A stretch of 64,000 bases of DNA from an uncultured Lentisphaerota bacterium (GTDB lineage: Bacteria; Verrucomicrobiota; Kiritimatiellia; CAIQIC01), in the NCBI GenBank assembly GCA_903912445.1, contig CAIWHP010000112.1, positions 22,940 through 86,939 on the forward strand, read 5' to 3'. A model generated the notes under the pieces. That model was not told the origin of the DNA, searched no databases, and worked only from the letters and a program-made list of their open reading frames with translations. A program made the translations under genes and the position numbers. Positions 1 to 8,587 of this stretch are shown piece after piece; the first letter of the stretch is position 1; each line of letters begins with the position of its first letter.

Positions 1-594
1 CCGCCGCCGCTCGGGGCTCAGGTGCCAACCGGTGATCAGGTCCTCGTCGTTCAGGAACCAGCCGCGGAAGTGAAACGCCGGCGTGGCCACCGTCACCCCG
101 CCATCCGCCACGACAACGCGGGTGCGCTTCGCCGCCGGCAGCCCCGTCCAGTTGGCGATCGGATCCACGCCGAAATAGCGCGTCGCGACATCGTAAACAC
201 CGAAGACCGTCCCGCGCTCATCGCTGCCCGCCACCAACAGCCCAGCCCCCGGCTTGATCACATAATTTTCCCACTTGCCCGCCAACGTCGCCGGCGCGAC
301 GCCGCCCGCGGAGAGCGCCGCCTGTGCATCCGGGTTCGTAGCGGTGGCCATCCAGATGGCACCGGCCGGCGGTGCGCCGGTGACGATCAGCGCGGGCGCA
401 TGACCCGTGACCTCGGTGATGTCGCGCATGAGGTCGCGGATGGCCAGATGGACGGCCGGGCTTTCGCCGGGCGCGACCCAGATGGGGGCCACCCGGTCGC
501 CATCCGCCAAGCAGAGTTCGGGGGCAGCCCAAGATTGCAGCGAGCCCAGGACCAGACAGACGCTGAAGATCATCACCGCTTTGGCGTTCTTCAT
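1..594 (-). CDS. GH115-like alpha-glucuronidase, N-terminal part (runs off the window)
   Basis: The frame is open from ATG at 594 to the left edge, giving the first 198 residues. Residues 1-23 form a signal peptide ending in SWA. The motif GTVFGVYD near residue 128, followed by FGVDP and RGWFLNDED near residue 177, resembles the N-terminal region of glycoside hydrolase family 115, which removes (4-O-methyl)glucuronic acid from xylan. AGGA lies 7 nt upstream of the start. It follows the GH62 gene on the same strand, fitting joint removal of glucuronoarabinoxylan side chains. The catalytic domain lies outside the window, so a related GH84- or GH67-type enzyme cannot be excluded. Confidence 0.62.
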   Translation of the reverse strand, partial: MKNAKAVMIFSVCLVLGSLQSWAAPELCLADGDRVAPIWVAPGESPAVHLAIRDLMRDITEVTGHAPALIVTGAPPAGAIWMATATNPDAQAALSAGGVAPATLAGKWENYVIKPGAGLLVAGSDERGTVFGVYDVATRYFGVDPIANWTGLPAAKRTRVVVADGGVTVATPAFHFRGWFLNDEDLITGWHLSPERRR

Positions 595-725
595 TTTGCA
601 TTCCTATATGTTCGGCCTGACCGAGGCCCGCCGGGTCGGTGACCCGGCCTGCAAGCGCGACATCGGCTTCTGATTCTTTACAGGCCGAATTTCCGGCCCG
701 GCGTCCACGCGCTTATGCCGCTCCG
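595..725. repeat. Intergenic spacer with GGTCGGTGACC-type palindrome
   Basis: The gap between the GH62 stop and the GH115-like start carries an inverted repeat, CCGGGTCGGTGACCCGG, at about 631-647, followed by CCTGCAAGCGCGAC. A related CGGGTCACCGACC sequence occurs near 8337 and at the right edge near 63980. The element looks like a short dispersed repeat rather than a gene. Confidence 0.6.
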
Positions 726-1847
726 TCATTTCTTTTCCACGGCCGGTTCCAACAGGCCGAGCCGCCATGGGAATTGGCCATACTTCTTGCCGGCGCGCTT
801 TTGGGCCGTGCAACCTTGGAACAGAAAACGCAGGCGGTCGCCATCTACCGTCAGCGTCTCGTCGCAGCCCTCGCGCAACAATTCGCCGTGGCTGATCGAG
901 TCGGTCCACGGCGTGACGCCGCTCGCGAAGCGGATGTTCTGCGCCGACGCAAACGGCTGCGCCCACGACGTGGCGAGTGGCCGCCACGCGCCATCGAGCG
1001 CGTCGGCCAGCCATGCCTTGTAATAGCGCGTGCCGCCGGGGCCGATCGCCTCGATCAGGGTCAGGTATTGCTCGCGCCCCTTGAGCCGGTAGGTGTGGCT
1101 GGCCTCGAAGAGTTCGTCGTGCGCTGCCTGCAGGACCAGCTCCGGCGGGCTCCATCCGAGCGGAAATTCCGCGAGCGGCGTGCGGCTGCGCCAGAAGCGG
1201 CCGTCGTCGCCGGTGAAGAACAGGTAGGCGTGGCGCGCGTCGCAGATCACCCAGAAATCAATCCAGCGCGGCACATGGGCCGGCTTGCGCGGGAAAAGCA
1301 TCTGCGGCGGCGTCAGCGTCTCGGGGCGGCTTGGGTCGGCGAGCGTCGAGAAAACCGGTCCAAAGAAACCCGTCCGCGGCGTAGGGTCGTTCCACTGATA
1401 GATGAGATACCACTTCTGCTGCGGCCGGAAGAAGAACACCTGCGGCGCGCAGTGATAGTTGGTGACGAGGTTGATGATGTGGCGCGGCGCGGCATCCGCG
1501 CTTTTCCAATCCGCGAAGCTCACCTGCTCCATGCTTGTCGCGTGTTCCTGCTTGATGGTCGCGAACAGGTGCCAGCATTTGTTCCAGAAGACCACGCTTG
1601 GGTCCTTGAGCGCGCAGCTACGGTCGGTAGCCGGCGCCGCCGCCAGCAGCGGCGCGCCCGCCTCCCACTGGAACTTGCCCGAGCTCAGGGCGTCATCGGC
1701 GGCCAGAGCCGTAACCGGACGCCCAGGCAGTAGCAACAACAGCAAGCTGTAGAGGAGCACTCTGGCCGCGTCCGTCTTTCCGCGAACGACGCACAGTGGG
1801 CGCAGCAAGACTGCGCCCCTACCATAGAAACAGAGCGCAGCTTTCAT
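726..1847 (-). CDS. GH62 alpha-L-arabinofuranosidase, secreted
   Basis: A 373-residue protein with a hydrophobic segment (LLYSLLLLLLPG, about residues 32-43) acting as signal peptide. The mature part matches the five-bladed GH62 family: KDPSVVFWN (expected catalytic base Asp), CAPQVFFFRPQQKWYLIYQW, WIDFWVICD (pKa-modulating Asp), DELFEASHTY (general acid Glu) and SISHGELLR. GH62 enzymes cleave arabinose side chains from arabinoxylan. The ATG overlaps the sulfatase stop as TAATG, suggesting translational coupling. Oddly, the first ~30 codons contain a copy of a dispersed repeat (GTAGGGGCGCAG..., also at 20013 and 63837), so the signal peptide has been extended by repeat DNA; an internal GTG at Val31 is an alternative start. 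Confidence 0.88.
   Translation of the reverse strand: MKAALCFYGRGAVLLRPLCVVRGKTDAARVLLYSLLLLLLPGRPVTALAADDALSSGKFQWEAGAPLLAAAPATDRSCALKDPSVVFWNKCWHLFATIKQEHATSMEQVSFADWKSADAAPRHIINLVTNYHCAPQVFFFRPQQKWYLIYQWNDPTPRTGFFGPVFSTLADPSRPETLTPPQMLFPRKPAHVPRWIDFWVICDARHAYLFFTGDDGRFWRSRTPLAEFPLGWSPPELVLQAAHDELFEASHTYRLKGREQYLTLIEAIGPGGTRYYKAWLADALDGAWRPLATSWAQPFASAQNIRFASGVTPWTDSISHGELLREGCDETLTVDGDRLRFLFQGCTAQKRAGKKYGQFPWRLGLLEPAVEKK
1789..1823. repeat. GTAGGGGCGCAG dispersed repeat, copy 1 (inside GH62 5' coding region)
   Basis: On the minus strand this reads GTAGGGGCGCAG-N-CTTGCTGCGCCC followed by TGTGCGT. It is nearly identical to 20013-20047 and is recognisable at 63837-63870. Here it is translated as part of the N-terminal extension of the GH62 protein. 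Confidence 0.8.
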
Positions 1848-3331
1848 TACTTGTTTTTGCGCTTCTTCTGTGGCGGTTTGACGCCGCCGGCCGGCGGCGT
1901 CCAGGCTGCGGGCTGCGGATTCGGCACGGTCAGCGGCGCGTCGTCGTTGTAGAATTTTTGCTGCTCGGCGAGGAGCGCGAGCATGGCCTTCACTTTGTCG
2001 GCATGCTCGGGCTTGTCCGCGAGGTCGCTTAGTTCGCGCGGATCGTTTTCCAAATCGAAGAGCTGCGTCTTATTGACCAGAGGATAGCGGATCACCTTCC
2101 AGCGCTCGTCGCGGACGGCGCGCTGGCACTGGCGGTAGGCGGTGAAGGCATGGTCGCGCACCTTCGCCGCCTTGCCGGCGATCACCGGCGCCAGGCTCTT
2201 GCTCTCGACCTCCGGCGGCACCGGCACGCCCGCCAGCTCGCAGACCGTCGGGTAGACGTCGAACAGATAGGCGAAGGCGTTGCTGGTGCCGTGCGGGACG
2301 CCCGGCCCCGCAAAGACGAGCGGGACGTGCATGCCGCCGAATTCGTAGAGGTTCTGCTTGCCCATCAGGCCGTGGTCGCCGAGCGAAAGGCCGTTGTCGG
2401 CGGCAAAGATGACGAGCGTGTGCTCCAGCTGGCCCGACTCCTTGAGCTGCGCCACGATGCGGCCGATGTGGTGGTCGAGGCAGGTGATGCAGGCGTAGTC
2501 ATCGGCAAGGTGGCGCTTGACCACCGCCTCGGTCCGCGGCCACGGCGCGAGGCACTCGTCGCGCACGGTCATCTCGCCGTTGTCGAACGGGTGCACCGGC
2601 AGATAGCTCGGCGGCAGCGGGATCTGCGCCGGGTCGTAGCGGTCCATGAACGCCTGCGGCGCGACGCGCGGGTCGTGCGGCACCGGCGGCGCCAGGTAGA
2701 TGAAGAACGGCCGGTCGGGTTTCCGGCCGCGCAGAAATTCGATGACGCGGTCGGCGCTCTTCTCGCTGGCGACCGCATGCTCGTCGGCGCCGATCTCCCC
2801 CGTGAAGAGGCAGGTCTCGAACGCCTGCATGCCCGGCAGATAGGAATTGCCACGCTTGCCGAGGTGGAAGGTTTCGTAGCCGCCGGCGCGCATCGCATCG
2901 GCCCAGAGCACCGCCGCGCCCTTGTCCGGCTTGGCGAAGCCGCCGTTGCTGAAGTGAAACACGCTGCGCCCGGTGAGCAGCATCGTACGGCTGGGCGTGC
3001 AGACCGCGCCGCTGTTCGCCCCCTGCACATAGGTGCGCGAGAAACTCAGGCCGCGGGCGACGAGCTGGTCGAGGTGCGGCGTCTGGATGTGCGGGTTGCC
3101 GAGCGCGCCGATGCTGTCCGGCCGCATGTCGTCGGCGAGGATGAAGAGCACGTTCGGCTTTTTCCCGGCGCGGTTTTCCAAGGCTTGCCTGCCCCGCGCG
3201 GGGTCGAGAGGGAAAGAGGCAGAGGCCGTTTTCTCAAGCATTGCCTGCCCCGGGCAAAGTCGAGGGAGAAAAGTTAGCGCCGCGCCAAAACCGATCCGCT
3301 TCAGAAATTCACGCCGTGCCGTGTTCGCCAT
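1847..3331 (-). CDS. Tat-exported sulfatase (Cys-type formylglycine sulfatase)
   Basis: A 494-residue type I sulfatase. A twin-arginine signal (TARREFLKRIGFG) starts at the chosen ATG, with GGAG 8 nt upstream; an in-frame ATG 11 codons earlier lacks this support. PNVLFILADDMRPDS provides the first metal ligands, CTPSRTMLLTGR is the C-x-P-S-R formylglycine motif, and HLGKRG, LAPPVPHDPR and FAADNGLSLGDHG are further active-site blocks. Sulfatases of this type desulfate polysaccharides and need an FGE or anSME maturase, not seen here. Residues about 40-60 (FPLDPARGRQAL) are translated repeat DNA inserted between signal peptide and catalytic domain. It couples to the GH62 gene downstream. Confidence 0.93.
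   Translation of the reverse strand: MANTARREFLKRIGFGAALTFLPRLCPGQAMLEKTASASFPLDPARGRQALENRAGKKPNVLFILADDMRPDSIGALGNPHIQTPHLDQLVARGLSFSRTYVQGANSGAVCTPSRTMLLTGRSVFHFSNGGFAKPDKGAAVLWADAMRAGGYETFHLGKRGNSYLPGMQAFETCLFTGEIGADEHAVASEKSADRVIEFLRGRKPDRPFFIYLAPPVPHDPRVAPQAFMDRYDPAQIPLPPSYLPVHPFDNGEMTVRDECLAPWPRTEAVVKRHLADDYACITCLDHHIGRIVAQLKESGQLEHTLVIFAADNGLSLGDHGLMGKQNLYEFGGMHVPLVFAGPGVPHGTSNAFAYLFDVYPTVCELAGVPVPPEVESKSLAPVIAGKAAKVRDHAFTAYRQCQRAVRDERWKVIRYPLVNKTQLFDLENDPRELSDLADKPEHADKVKAMLALLAEQQKFYNDDAPLTVPNPQPAAWTPPAGGVKPPQKKRKNK
3174..3272. repeat. Palindrome pair interrupted by GTCGAG element (in sulfatase coding region)
   Basis: CCAA-GGC-TTG (centre 3183) and (T)CAA-GCA-TTG (centre 3239) are each followed by CCTGCCCC-n-GTCGAG and then GGGAAA or GGGAGAAAA. 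The 56-bp centre spacing equals the usual 32 bp plus about 24 bp of the GTCGAG element. The same composite occurs at 6150-6223. Both copies are in frame within the sulfatase. Confidence 0.75.
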
Positions 3332-3401
3332 GTTGTCGCTCCGGTTATCGCTCCATCGCCACACCCAACGGGCTGCGCGTCTGCTTTATTGCAGCGCCGG
3401 T

Positions 3402-6266
3402 CTACGGCTCGACCAGAACTTCCAGCCAGATGACCGTCTGTGCCTGCCCCTGCGCGACGGACAACTCCACTGTGTTGTAGCCGCGCACCACGGCGGCCAG
3501 CGGGGCCTCGAACTGCAGAATCCGCGGCGCCACTTCGCAGACGTTGAGTCGCGGCTGGTCCAGGCGAGGGTCCGGCTTGGCCGGCGCCGGCATGTCTGCC
3601 AGCGCGCGGCAGACGCTGCCGTTGAGCCGCACGGCCAGCTTAACGGCGGCGAGGTCAGCCGCTTTGTCCAGGCCCACGCGCAGGACGTAGCGGCCCGTCG
3701 TCGGCCGCGGACCGGTTTGCAGCTTGAACGTCGCCGGCTGTTGCGGCGCCAACGTCGCCGGCAAGGGCTGCCGGTAGCTGCTCCTCTCCGGAAGCATATC
3801 GTGCATCGCCAGGGCATGCACCCGCGGCTGGTTCGTGGCGCCCGCCACGTCGCCCGCGGCGCGCAGCAGATCGGCCCGCCTGCCGTCCTGCGTCGTCTGG
3901 CCCGCCGGGTCGCGGAGCCGCATGATGCTGTTTACGAGGCCGAAGTGATTGAACAGATAGATGCCATCCGCGCCGCGGTCATACAGCTGTGCGGCGTAGC
4001 CGCGCATCGACGCCAGGCTGTTCGCCATCATGAAGCCTTTTTTCGTGCAGGCATAGGTCTCGGCCGTGCAGGGCATGATCAGGCAGTTCGTGGCGGTGGG
4101 GCCGATCTGCGCGCGCCAGTCTTCGACGGGAACATCGGCATAGCCGTCCCACCAGCCGCTCGGGATCAGCATGTCCAGCAACCCCTCCCGCGCCCAGGCG
4201 ACGGCGTCGAAGCCCAATCCCAGCGCGAACTCCGGCGTATCCGGCACGCGCACCGCCAGCCCCACGGGGTGGCCGCGCCGCCGGGCGGCCGCCTGCGTCT
4301 GCCGGCGCACGGTACGCACGAAATCGGTGAGGATCTCCCGCCCGCGTTCCAGTTCGTCGGGGTTGAAGTTTTTTGGGGTCCGGATCCAGTCCAGCTCCAG
4401 TCCGTCCACGTCGTAGCGCTCCAGCACCTCGGCCACCAGCTTGAGGTAATATTCACGGACTTCCGGCCGGGCGTAGTTCCACAGCCCTTTGCCACCCACG
4501 CGCAGTTCGGGATGCGTGCGGAACAGCTCGCTGACGCGGCTGGGGTCGCCGGAGTAATGATGGTCGTTCATCCGCACCGAAATCCACGGCGCGATCCCGC
4601 GCTCGCGACAGCGCGGGATGACCAGCGCGAAGACATCGTCAATCCCCAGCTTGTGCAGCTCGTAATAGGTGCGCGGCCAGCCGGTGACGTTCTTCTCCGG
4701 GTCGGGATCGTCCCAGTAGCTGGGCCAGACGGCGCTGCGGTAGCCGACCCGCTGGTAATTGACGTTCCAGAAGATGTGCGTGACCCCTGTGCCCTCATAC
4801 TGGTCCACCAGCTTGGGCGCCGCCGCGAGCACCATCGCCTTGGTCGCACCCTTGCCGATGGGCAGCTCGGGCCGCAGGTTGTTGACGACGGCATCCGCCG
4901 CCTGGTTGACGATGACCAGCTTCCGCCCTGCCACCGCGCCGTCCAGCATGGCCAACCGCCACCACGCCGACTCGACCGGAAAGAACTGCGAGAGATAGAG
5001 GCGATCAAAGCGATAGTGCGTGAGCACGTCGAGGAGCGCGGTGCGATGCTGTGCGACCAGCGCGGCGTCGGGACAGAGCGTCACCACCCAGGCCGCGAAA
5101 CACGGCTCGCGCACATAGTCCTTTTCCAGCTGCATCCGCGGCGAGGCGCGGTGTTGGACGCGCAGCCCGGCGTTGGCGACGGCCACGACCTCCGCCTCGC
5201 TGCCCTGCGGTTTCCACGCCTCGTTCATCACGCGCCAGTTGTGCTCGAAAGGTTCCTTCCCGTTGACCTCGAACCGGTGGCAGAGCGGCAGGCTCTTGGC
5301 CGATAGCTCCGCGCTGGCGCGCAGGCCCTGCGCATAGGCCGCGCGCAGTTCCGGGTCGGTCTCCAGTTCCCACAGCGCGCGCAGGCAAACCACCCCCTCG
5401 GAACCGGTCCACGAGTGCCGCGGCCCTTGGCCGGGATCAAAGACCATGCCTGTACGGCAGATATCCAAGCGGCTGCGCTGTGCCTTGCCGCCGCGCTCCT
5501 GCAAGGCCTCGCGATAGCGCTGCTCCCAGCGCGCGTCGCCGGTGAACTGGCGCATCGCCTTCATCACAAACACCAGCCGCGGCGCGGCCTCCCAGGTGAA
5601 CTTGGCAAAGCCGCCGCGGTACTTCGAAGGTCCGCCATCGCACGGTATGTTCCAGCCGTTCTGGTCGAGCACGGTGACAACTTCGCAGAAACGCTGCACC
5701 ACTTTTTCGCGCTCCGCCGGCCCGGCGAGCCCGTCCTGCACATAGCGCCAGAGGCCGTAGAGCCACGGCGTGGTCTGGTCGTTGGAGCCCATCGGGTAGG
5801 TCGTCTTGCCATCGGTCGCCACACCGCGCGCGATGAAGCCGGGCGTCTGGCCCAGCCCAGCGAGGAAGAGCAGCCCGTCCACCAGCCGTCGCGCCTTGAC
5901 GCGGTCGGCTTCGGCGCGGGTCTGTTTCCAGCGGTTGCAGAGCCCGTCGAGGTAGAGCCCGTTGAACATCGGCCCGTCCTCGACCGGCACGCCCCAGGAG
6001 AGCGCACTGGGCTTATGCTCGCGACAGTCCTGCGGCGTCGGCCGGAGGATGCGGCCATCGAGGTCGGTGTAGTCGAGCACCACGTTGTGCTCATCCACAA
6101 ACCGCCGCCAGATTTCCGCGTGCGCCTGCTCCGCCGCGGTCTTGGCGCTTTCCAAGGATGGCCTGCCCCGGGCGGAGTCGAGAGGGAAAGGTGGAACCTC
6201 ACTTTTTCCAGGCACTGGAAAAAGCAGCGCGGCCACCGCCACCACGAGCAGGAGAAAAATTTTCAT
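3402..6266 (-). CDS. Secreted two-domain protein: (alpha/alpha)6-like domain plus GHL10-type TIM barrel
   Basis: A 954-residue exported protein. Signal peptide MKIFLLLVVAVAALLFPVPG; a helical (alpha/alpha)6-like domain (about 60-480) with an NGLYLDGL...PMGSNDQTTPW block; a C-terminal TIM barrel (about 490-830) with GVTHIFWNVNY, IAPWISVRMNDHHY, VDGLELDWIRTP and DGIYLFNHFG, resembling glycosyl-hydrolase-like GHL10/DUF4434 barrels; then a beta-rich tail. ELDW supplies candidate acidic residues. The substrate is unknown. The start at 6266 is supported by a promoter whose -10 box lies 7 nt upstream, predicting a leaderless mRNA. Residues about 24-45 (FPLDSARGRPSL) are translated repeat DNA of the same kind as in the downstream sulfatase. 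Confidence 0.75.
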   Translation of the reverse strand: MKIFLLLVVAVAALLFPVPGKSEVPPFPLDSARGRPSLESAKTAAEQAHAEIWRRFVDEHNVVLDYTDLDGRILRPTPQDCREHKPSALSWGVPVEDGPMFNGLYLDGLCNRWKQTRAEADRVKARRLVDGLLFLAGLGQTPGFIARGVATDGKTTYPMGSNDQTTPWLYGLWRYVQDGLAGPAEREKVVQRFCEVVTVLDQNGWNIPCDGGPSKYRGGFAKFTWEAAPRLVFVMKAMRQFTGDARWEQRYREALQERGGKAQRSRLDICRTGMVFDPGQGPRHSWTGSEGVVCLRALWELETDPELRAAYAQGLRASAELSAKSLPLCHRFEVNGKEPFEHNWRVMNEAWKPQGSEAEVVAVANAGLRVQHRASPRMQLEKDYVREPCFAAWVVTLCPDAALVAQHRTALLDVLTHYRFDRLYLSQFFPVESAWWRLAMLDGAVAGRKLVIVNQAADAVVNNLRPELPIGKGATKAMVLAAAPKLVDQYEGTGVTHIFWNVNYQRVGYRSAVWPSYWDDPDPEKNVTGWPRTYYELHKLGIDDVFALVIPRCRERGIAPWISVRMNDHHYSGDPSRVSELFRTHPELRVGGKGLWNYARPEVREYYLKLVAEVLERYDVDGLELDWIRTPKNFNPDELERGREILTDFVRTVRRQTQAAARRRGHPVGLAVRVPDTPEFALGLGFDAVAWAREGLLDMLIPSGWWDGYADVPVEDWRAQIGPTATNCLIMPCTAETYACTKKGFMMANSLASMRGYAAQLYDRGADGIYLFNHFGLVNSIMRLRDPAGQTTQDGRRADLLRAAGDVAGATNQPRVHALAMHDMLPERSSYRQPLPATLAPQQPATFKLQTGPRPTTGRYVLRVGLDKAADLAAVKLAVRLNGSVCRALADMPAPAKPDPRLDQPRLNVCEVAPRILQFEAPLAAVVRGYNTVELSVAQGQAQTVIWLEVLVEP
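6150..6223. repeat. Palindrome pair with GTCGAG element (in GHL10-like coding region)
   Basis: CCAA-GGA-TGG (centre 6157) is followed by CCTGCCCCGGGCGGAGTCGAG and GGGAAA; CCAG-GCA-CTGG (centre 6213) lies within TTTTT...AAAAA flanks. The centre spacing is 56 bp, as in the sulfatase copy. It is translated near the signal peptidase site. Confidence 0.78.
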
Positions 6267-6273
6267 GGGCGCG

Positions 6274-6302
6274 AGTATCCCGACCGCGCCGCGGCGGAGC
6301 AA
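6274..6302 (-). promoter_or_regulatory. Promoter TTGCTC-17-GATACT, leaderless type
   Basis: On the minus strand, TTGCTC (6297-6302) and GATACT (6274-6279) are separated by 17 bp. The -10 box ends 7 nt before the ATG at 6266 and no Shine-Dalgarno is present, so transcription should start at or next to the start codon. Confidence 0.7.
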
Positions 6303-6324
6303 GCGCAGAAATGGAGGGCATGGC

Positions 6325-6490
6325 GCCCGTCAGTTGTCAGTGGTCCTTTGTCATTTGTCACGTGGGGCAGGCAAGGACTGGTGGGACGTATCGACTGAAT
6401 GTTCTGCTACCCGCAGACAGAATTCGTCGGTCAGGCAGCTGGCCTTTCTACGTGCTACAAAGGACAAAGGACCAATAAAGAATGACCATT
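6325..6490. repeat. Word-type concatemer repeat (GACAAATGACAAAGGACC family)
   Basis: The minus strand reads GTGACAAATGACAAAGGACC followed by ACTGACAACTGACGGG; a second stretch near 6463 reads ACAAAGGACAAAGGACC. The DNA is built from near-identical 8-10 nt words. Related tracts occur near 13375, 13510 and 14450, again upstream of exported-protein genes. Confidence 0.6.
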
Positions 6491-6501
6491 TACTAAAGAC
6501 A

Positions 6502-8184
6502 TTACTTCCCGCGCCATGCCAGGATCTGTCCATCCTGCAGCAGCCGCGCGCGCAGCTTCGGATAGTCCACCCGCTGCACCGGCGCCTGCGCGTCCAGCGC
6601 GAAGCACGCGGCCGTCGCGGCGGACTGGCTCAGGACCATGAACACCGGCTCCATGCGGATGCTGCTGAACGCGGTATGGCTCGCGGAGAGCGCGAAGGTG
6701 ACGAACAGGTTTTCGCACTCGCCCGCCTTCGGTACGATCGCGCCGTAGCCGACGGGATAGGGCGGCGTGCCGTCGCGCCCGACGGCGGTCTTGCCCTCGC
6801 GCGCCACGACGCCGTCCTTGACGATGCGCCGGATCTCATGCGTGTCGGTGCCGTAGGAGCCGAGGCCGATGGACTGCGGCGCGACCTGCCGGCAGAACGT
6901 GTGGTGCTCGGTCATCACCAGGTCGCTGACCATCCGGCGCGCCTCGCGGATGTAGAGCTGGTGCGGCCAGCCGCCGTTGTCGGTGAACTCGTCGCGCGGC
7001 AGGCCGAAGCGGCCCAGCTGCTCGCGCACCTTCGCCGGCACGCGCGGATCGGTGACGAGGAAGTACAGCAGCCCGCGGTGATAATGCTCGTGCGCCTTGG
7101 CGATCTCGGCGCGGCGCGCCCAGCCGGCCTCCGGCCACTCCCAGCTCGCGCCGGGCAGGTTGCCGCCGAAGGTCGCGGTGTTGAAATCCCACTTCCCGCG
7201 CGGCAGCGGATCGTACTTGGAGAACCAGCGCAGGTCCATGTCGTCGCCCAGCGCGAGGCAGCCGGCGATGAAACGCGCGACGAGCTCGTAGCGCTTCGCG
7301 TCGTAGTCCGGCGGCGGCGCGATGGCGAGGCGGTCGGCATTCGTCGTCAGGCAGAGCCGGTAACAATAGGCCTGCACGCCCGGCGCGGGCTCGCCCTGCT
7401 GGTCCGGCTCGCCCGCCTGCACCAGCGGCAGCAGCCCGCTCTTGGGATCGCCGGGCACCACGTAGGGATCGAGCGGCAGGTCGCGGTCCCAGACGCCCTG
7501 CCCGCCGGGCACGCGGCCCGAGGGCCCGGGCTTCTGGTGGTTCGTGCGCGGCCGGTATTTCTCGGTGTAGTGGATGCCGTTGTAGGTCTCGCCGTATTTC
7601 GCGTTGCCCTCGCGCAGCAGCGTGCAGCTCACGCCGGCCTTGGCCATCAAGTCGCCCTCATAGGTCGCATCGATGAACATGCCCGCGCGGACGATCTGGC
7701 CGGCGTCGGTCGCCAGCCCGACAATGCGCGCGCCCTGCTTCTGCACGCTGGCAAGCCGGGCGTTGAAATGGACGGCCACGCCGGCGTCCCTGGCCATCGC
7801 GTCGAAGAGCTGCTCCGCCGAGTGCGGCTCGATGGCGAACGCGCCGCCCGTCGCGGGGCCGCCGCCCTTGCTCACGAACGGCTTGTCCCAGGCCAGCTTC
7901 GTCCCCGCGGTCGCCGCCAGCCGGGTGAAATATTCCCGCGCGAGACCACCGACCGAGCGCGGGTCACCGATGTCCACCGCGCTCAGGCCGCCCGCGGTCA
8001 TACCGCCCAGATGCCGGCCCGCCTCCAGCAGGACCACCTGCTTGCCCATCCGCGCCGCCTGCACCGCCGCAATCACGCCGCCCGAGGTGCCCCCGTAGAC
8101 GCAAACATCCGCGGTCAGCTCCGCCGCCCCGACGCCCCCGCCCGCCAACACCAGCGCCAGCATGAAATTACGAATGATGCGCAT
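6502..8184 (-). CDS. Exported FAD-dependent oxidoreductase
   Basis: A 560-residue protein of the PF12831-type FAD-dependent oxidoreductase family. After a signal peptide (MRIIRNFMLALVLAGGGVGA) comes the dinucleotide fold ADVCVYGGTSGGVIAAVQAA, then LLEAGRHLGGMTAGGLS, FIDATYEGDLMAKAGV, and the C-terminal YPVGYGAIVPKAGECENLFV and SSIRMEPVFMVLSQSA blocks that close the FAD site. The start was chosen for GGAG 8 nt upstream. The family is expanded in PVC bacteria beside glycan-degrading genes; the substrate is not established. Three CCAAnnnTTGG palindromes lie upstream. Confidence 0.85.
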   Translation of the reverse strand: MRIIRNFMLALVLAGGGVGAAELTADVCVYGGTSGGVIAAVQAARMGKQVVLLEAGRHLGGMTAGGLSAVDIGDPRSVGGLAREYFTRLAATAGTKLAWDKPFVSKGGGPATGGAFAIEPHSAEQLFDAMARDAGVAVHFNARLASVQKQGARIVGLATDAGQIVRAGMFIDATYEGDLMAKAGVSCTLLREGNAKYGETYNGIHYTEKYRPRTNHQKPGPSGRVPGGQGVWDRDLPLDPYVVPGDPKSGLLPLVQAGEPDQQGEPAPGVQAYCYRLCLTTNADRLAIAPPPDYDAKRYELVARFIAGCLALGDDMDLRWFSKYDPLPRGKWDFNTATFGGNLPGASWEWPEAGWARRAEIAKAHEHYHRGLLYFLVTDPRVPAKVREQLGRFGLPRDEFTDNGGWPHQLYIREARRMVSDLVMTEHHTFCRQVAPQSIGLGSYGTDTHEIRRIVKDGVVAREGKTAVGRDGTPPYPVGYGAIVPKAGECENLFVTFALSASHTAFSSIRMEPVFMVLSQSAATAACFALDAQAPVQRVDYPKLRARLLQDGQILAWRGK

Positions 8185-8587
8185 TGTTTTATCTCCGTGT
8201 TTCGTCGCGACATGATGCGATGCGCGGTGAGTTTTTCCAAGCCTTGATGACATCGGGGAAATCGCACCAGACGCCGCGCGCGGTCACGCGGCCTGCAAGA
8301 TCGCAAGCAAACCGCGCTCTTTTTGCCATAGGCCGGGTCACCGACCAAGCGAAACAAACTTTAGCCGGTACTGTTTCCAAGCTTTGAAAAAACCGGCCGT
8401 TCCATTTCCAAGCCTTGGGAAACCATGCGCCGCAGAGGTGCCAGCCCATGCGAAAGGCCGGGCAGTTTGCCCGGCCTTCTTCGTGGAACGTCAGGGCTGA
8501 GGGACAAGTGACCCGGCCCTGTGGTTTTTCTCACTTTGTTGCACGTCCCGGATCACTTGTACCCTCGTGCCCATGGTTGGCAGGTTT
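8185..8587. repeat. Repeat-rich intergenic region upstream of FAD oxidoreductase
   Basis: The 403-bp gap holds CCAAnnnTTGG-type palindromes centred at 8242, 8382 and 8413 (the last two 31 bp apart), a GCGGTCACGCGGCCTGCAAG / CGGGTCACCGACC repeat (8274-8345), and a GC-rich hairpin at 8454-8478. No convincing coding sequence was found. Confidence 0.7.
8454..8478. terminator. Terminator-like hairpin after the 139-aa gene
   Basis: AAGGCCGGGCA and TGCCCGGCCTT form an 11-bp perfect stem around a 3-nt loop. The U-rich tail is short on both strands. It lies downstream of the minus-strand gene at 8588-9007, whose transcription it probably ends. Confidence 0.55.
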
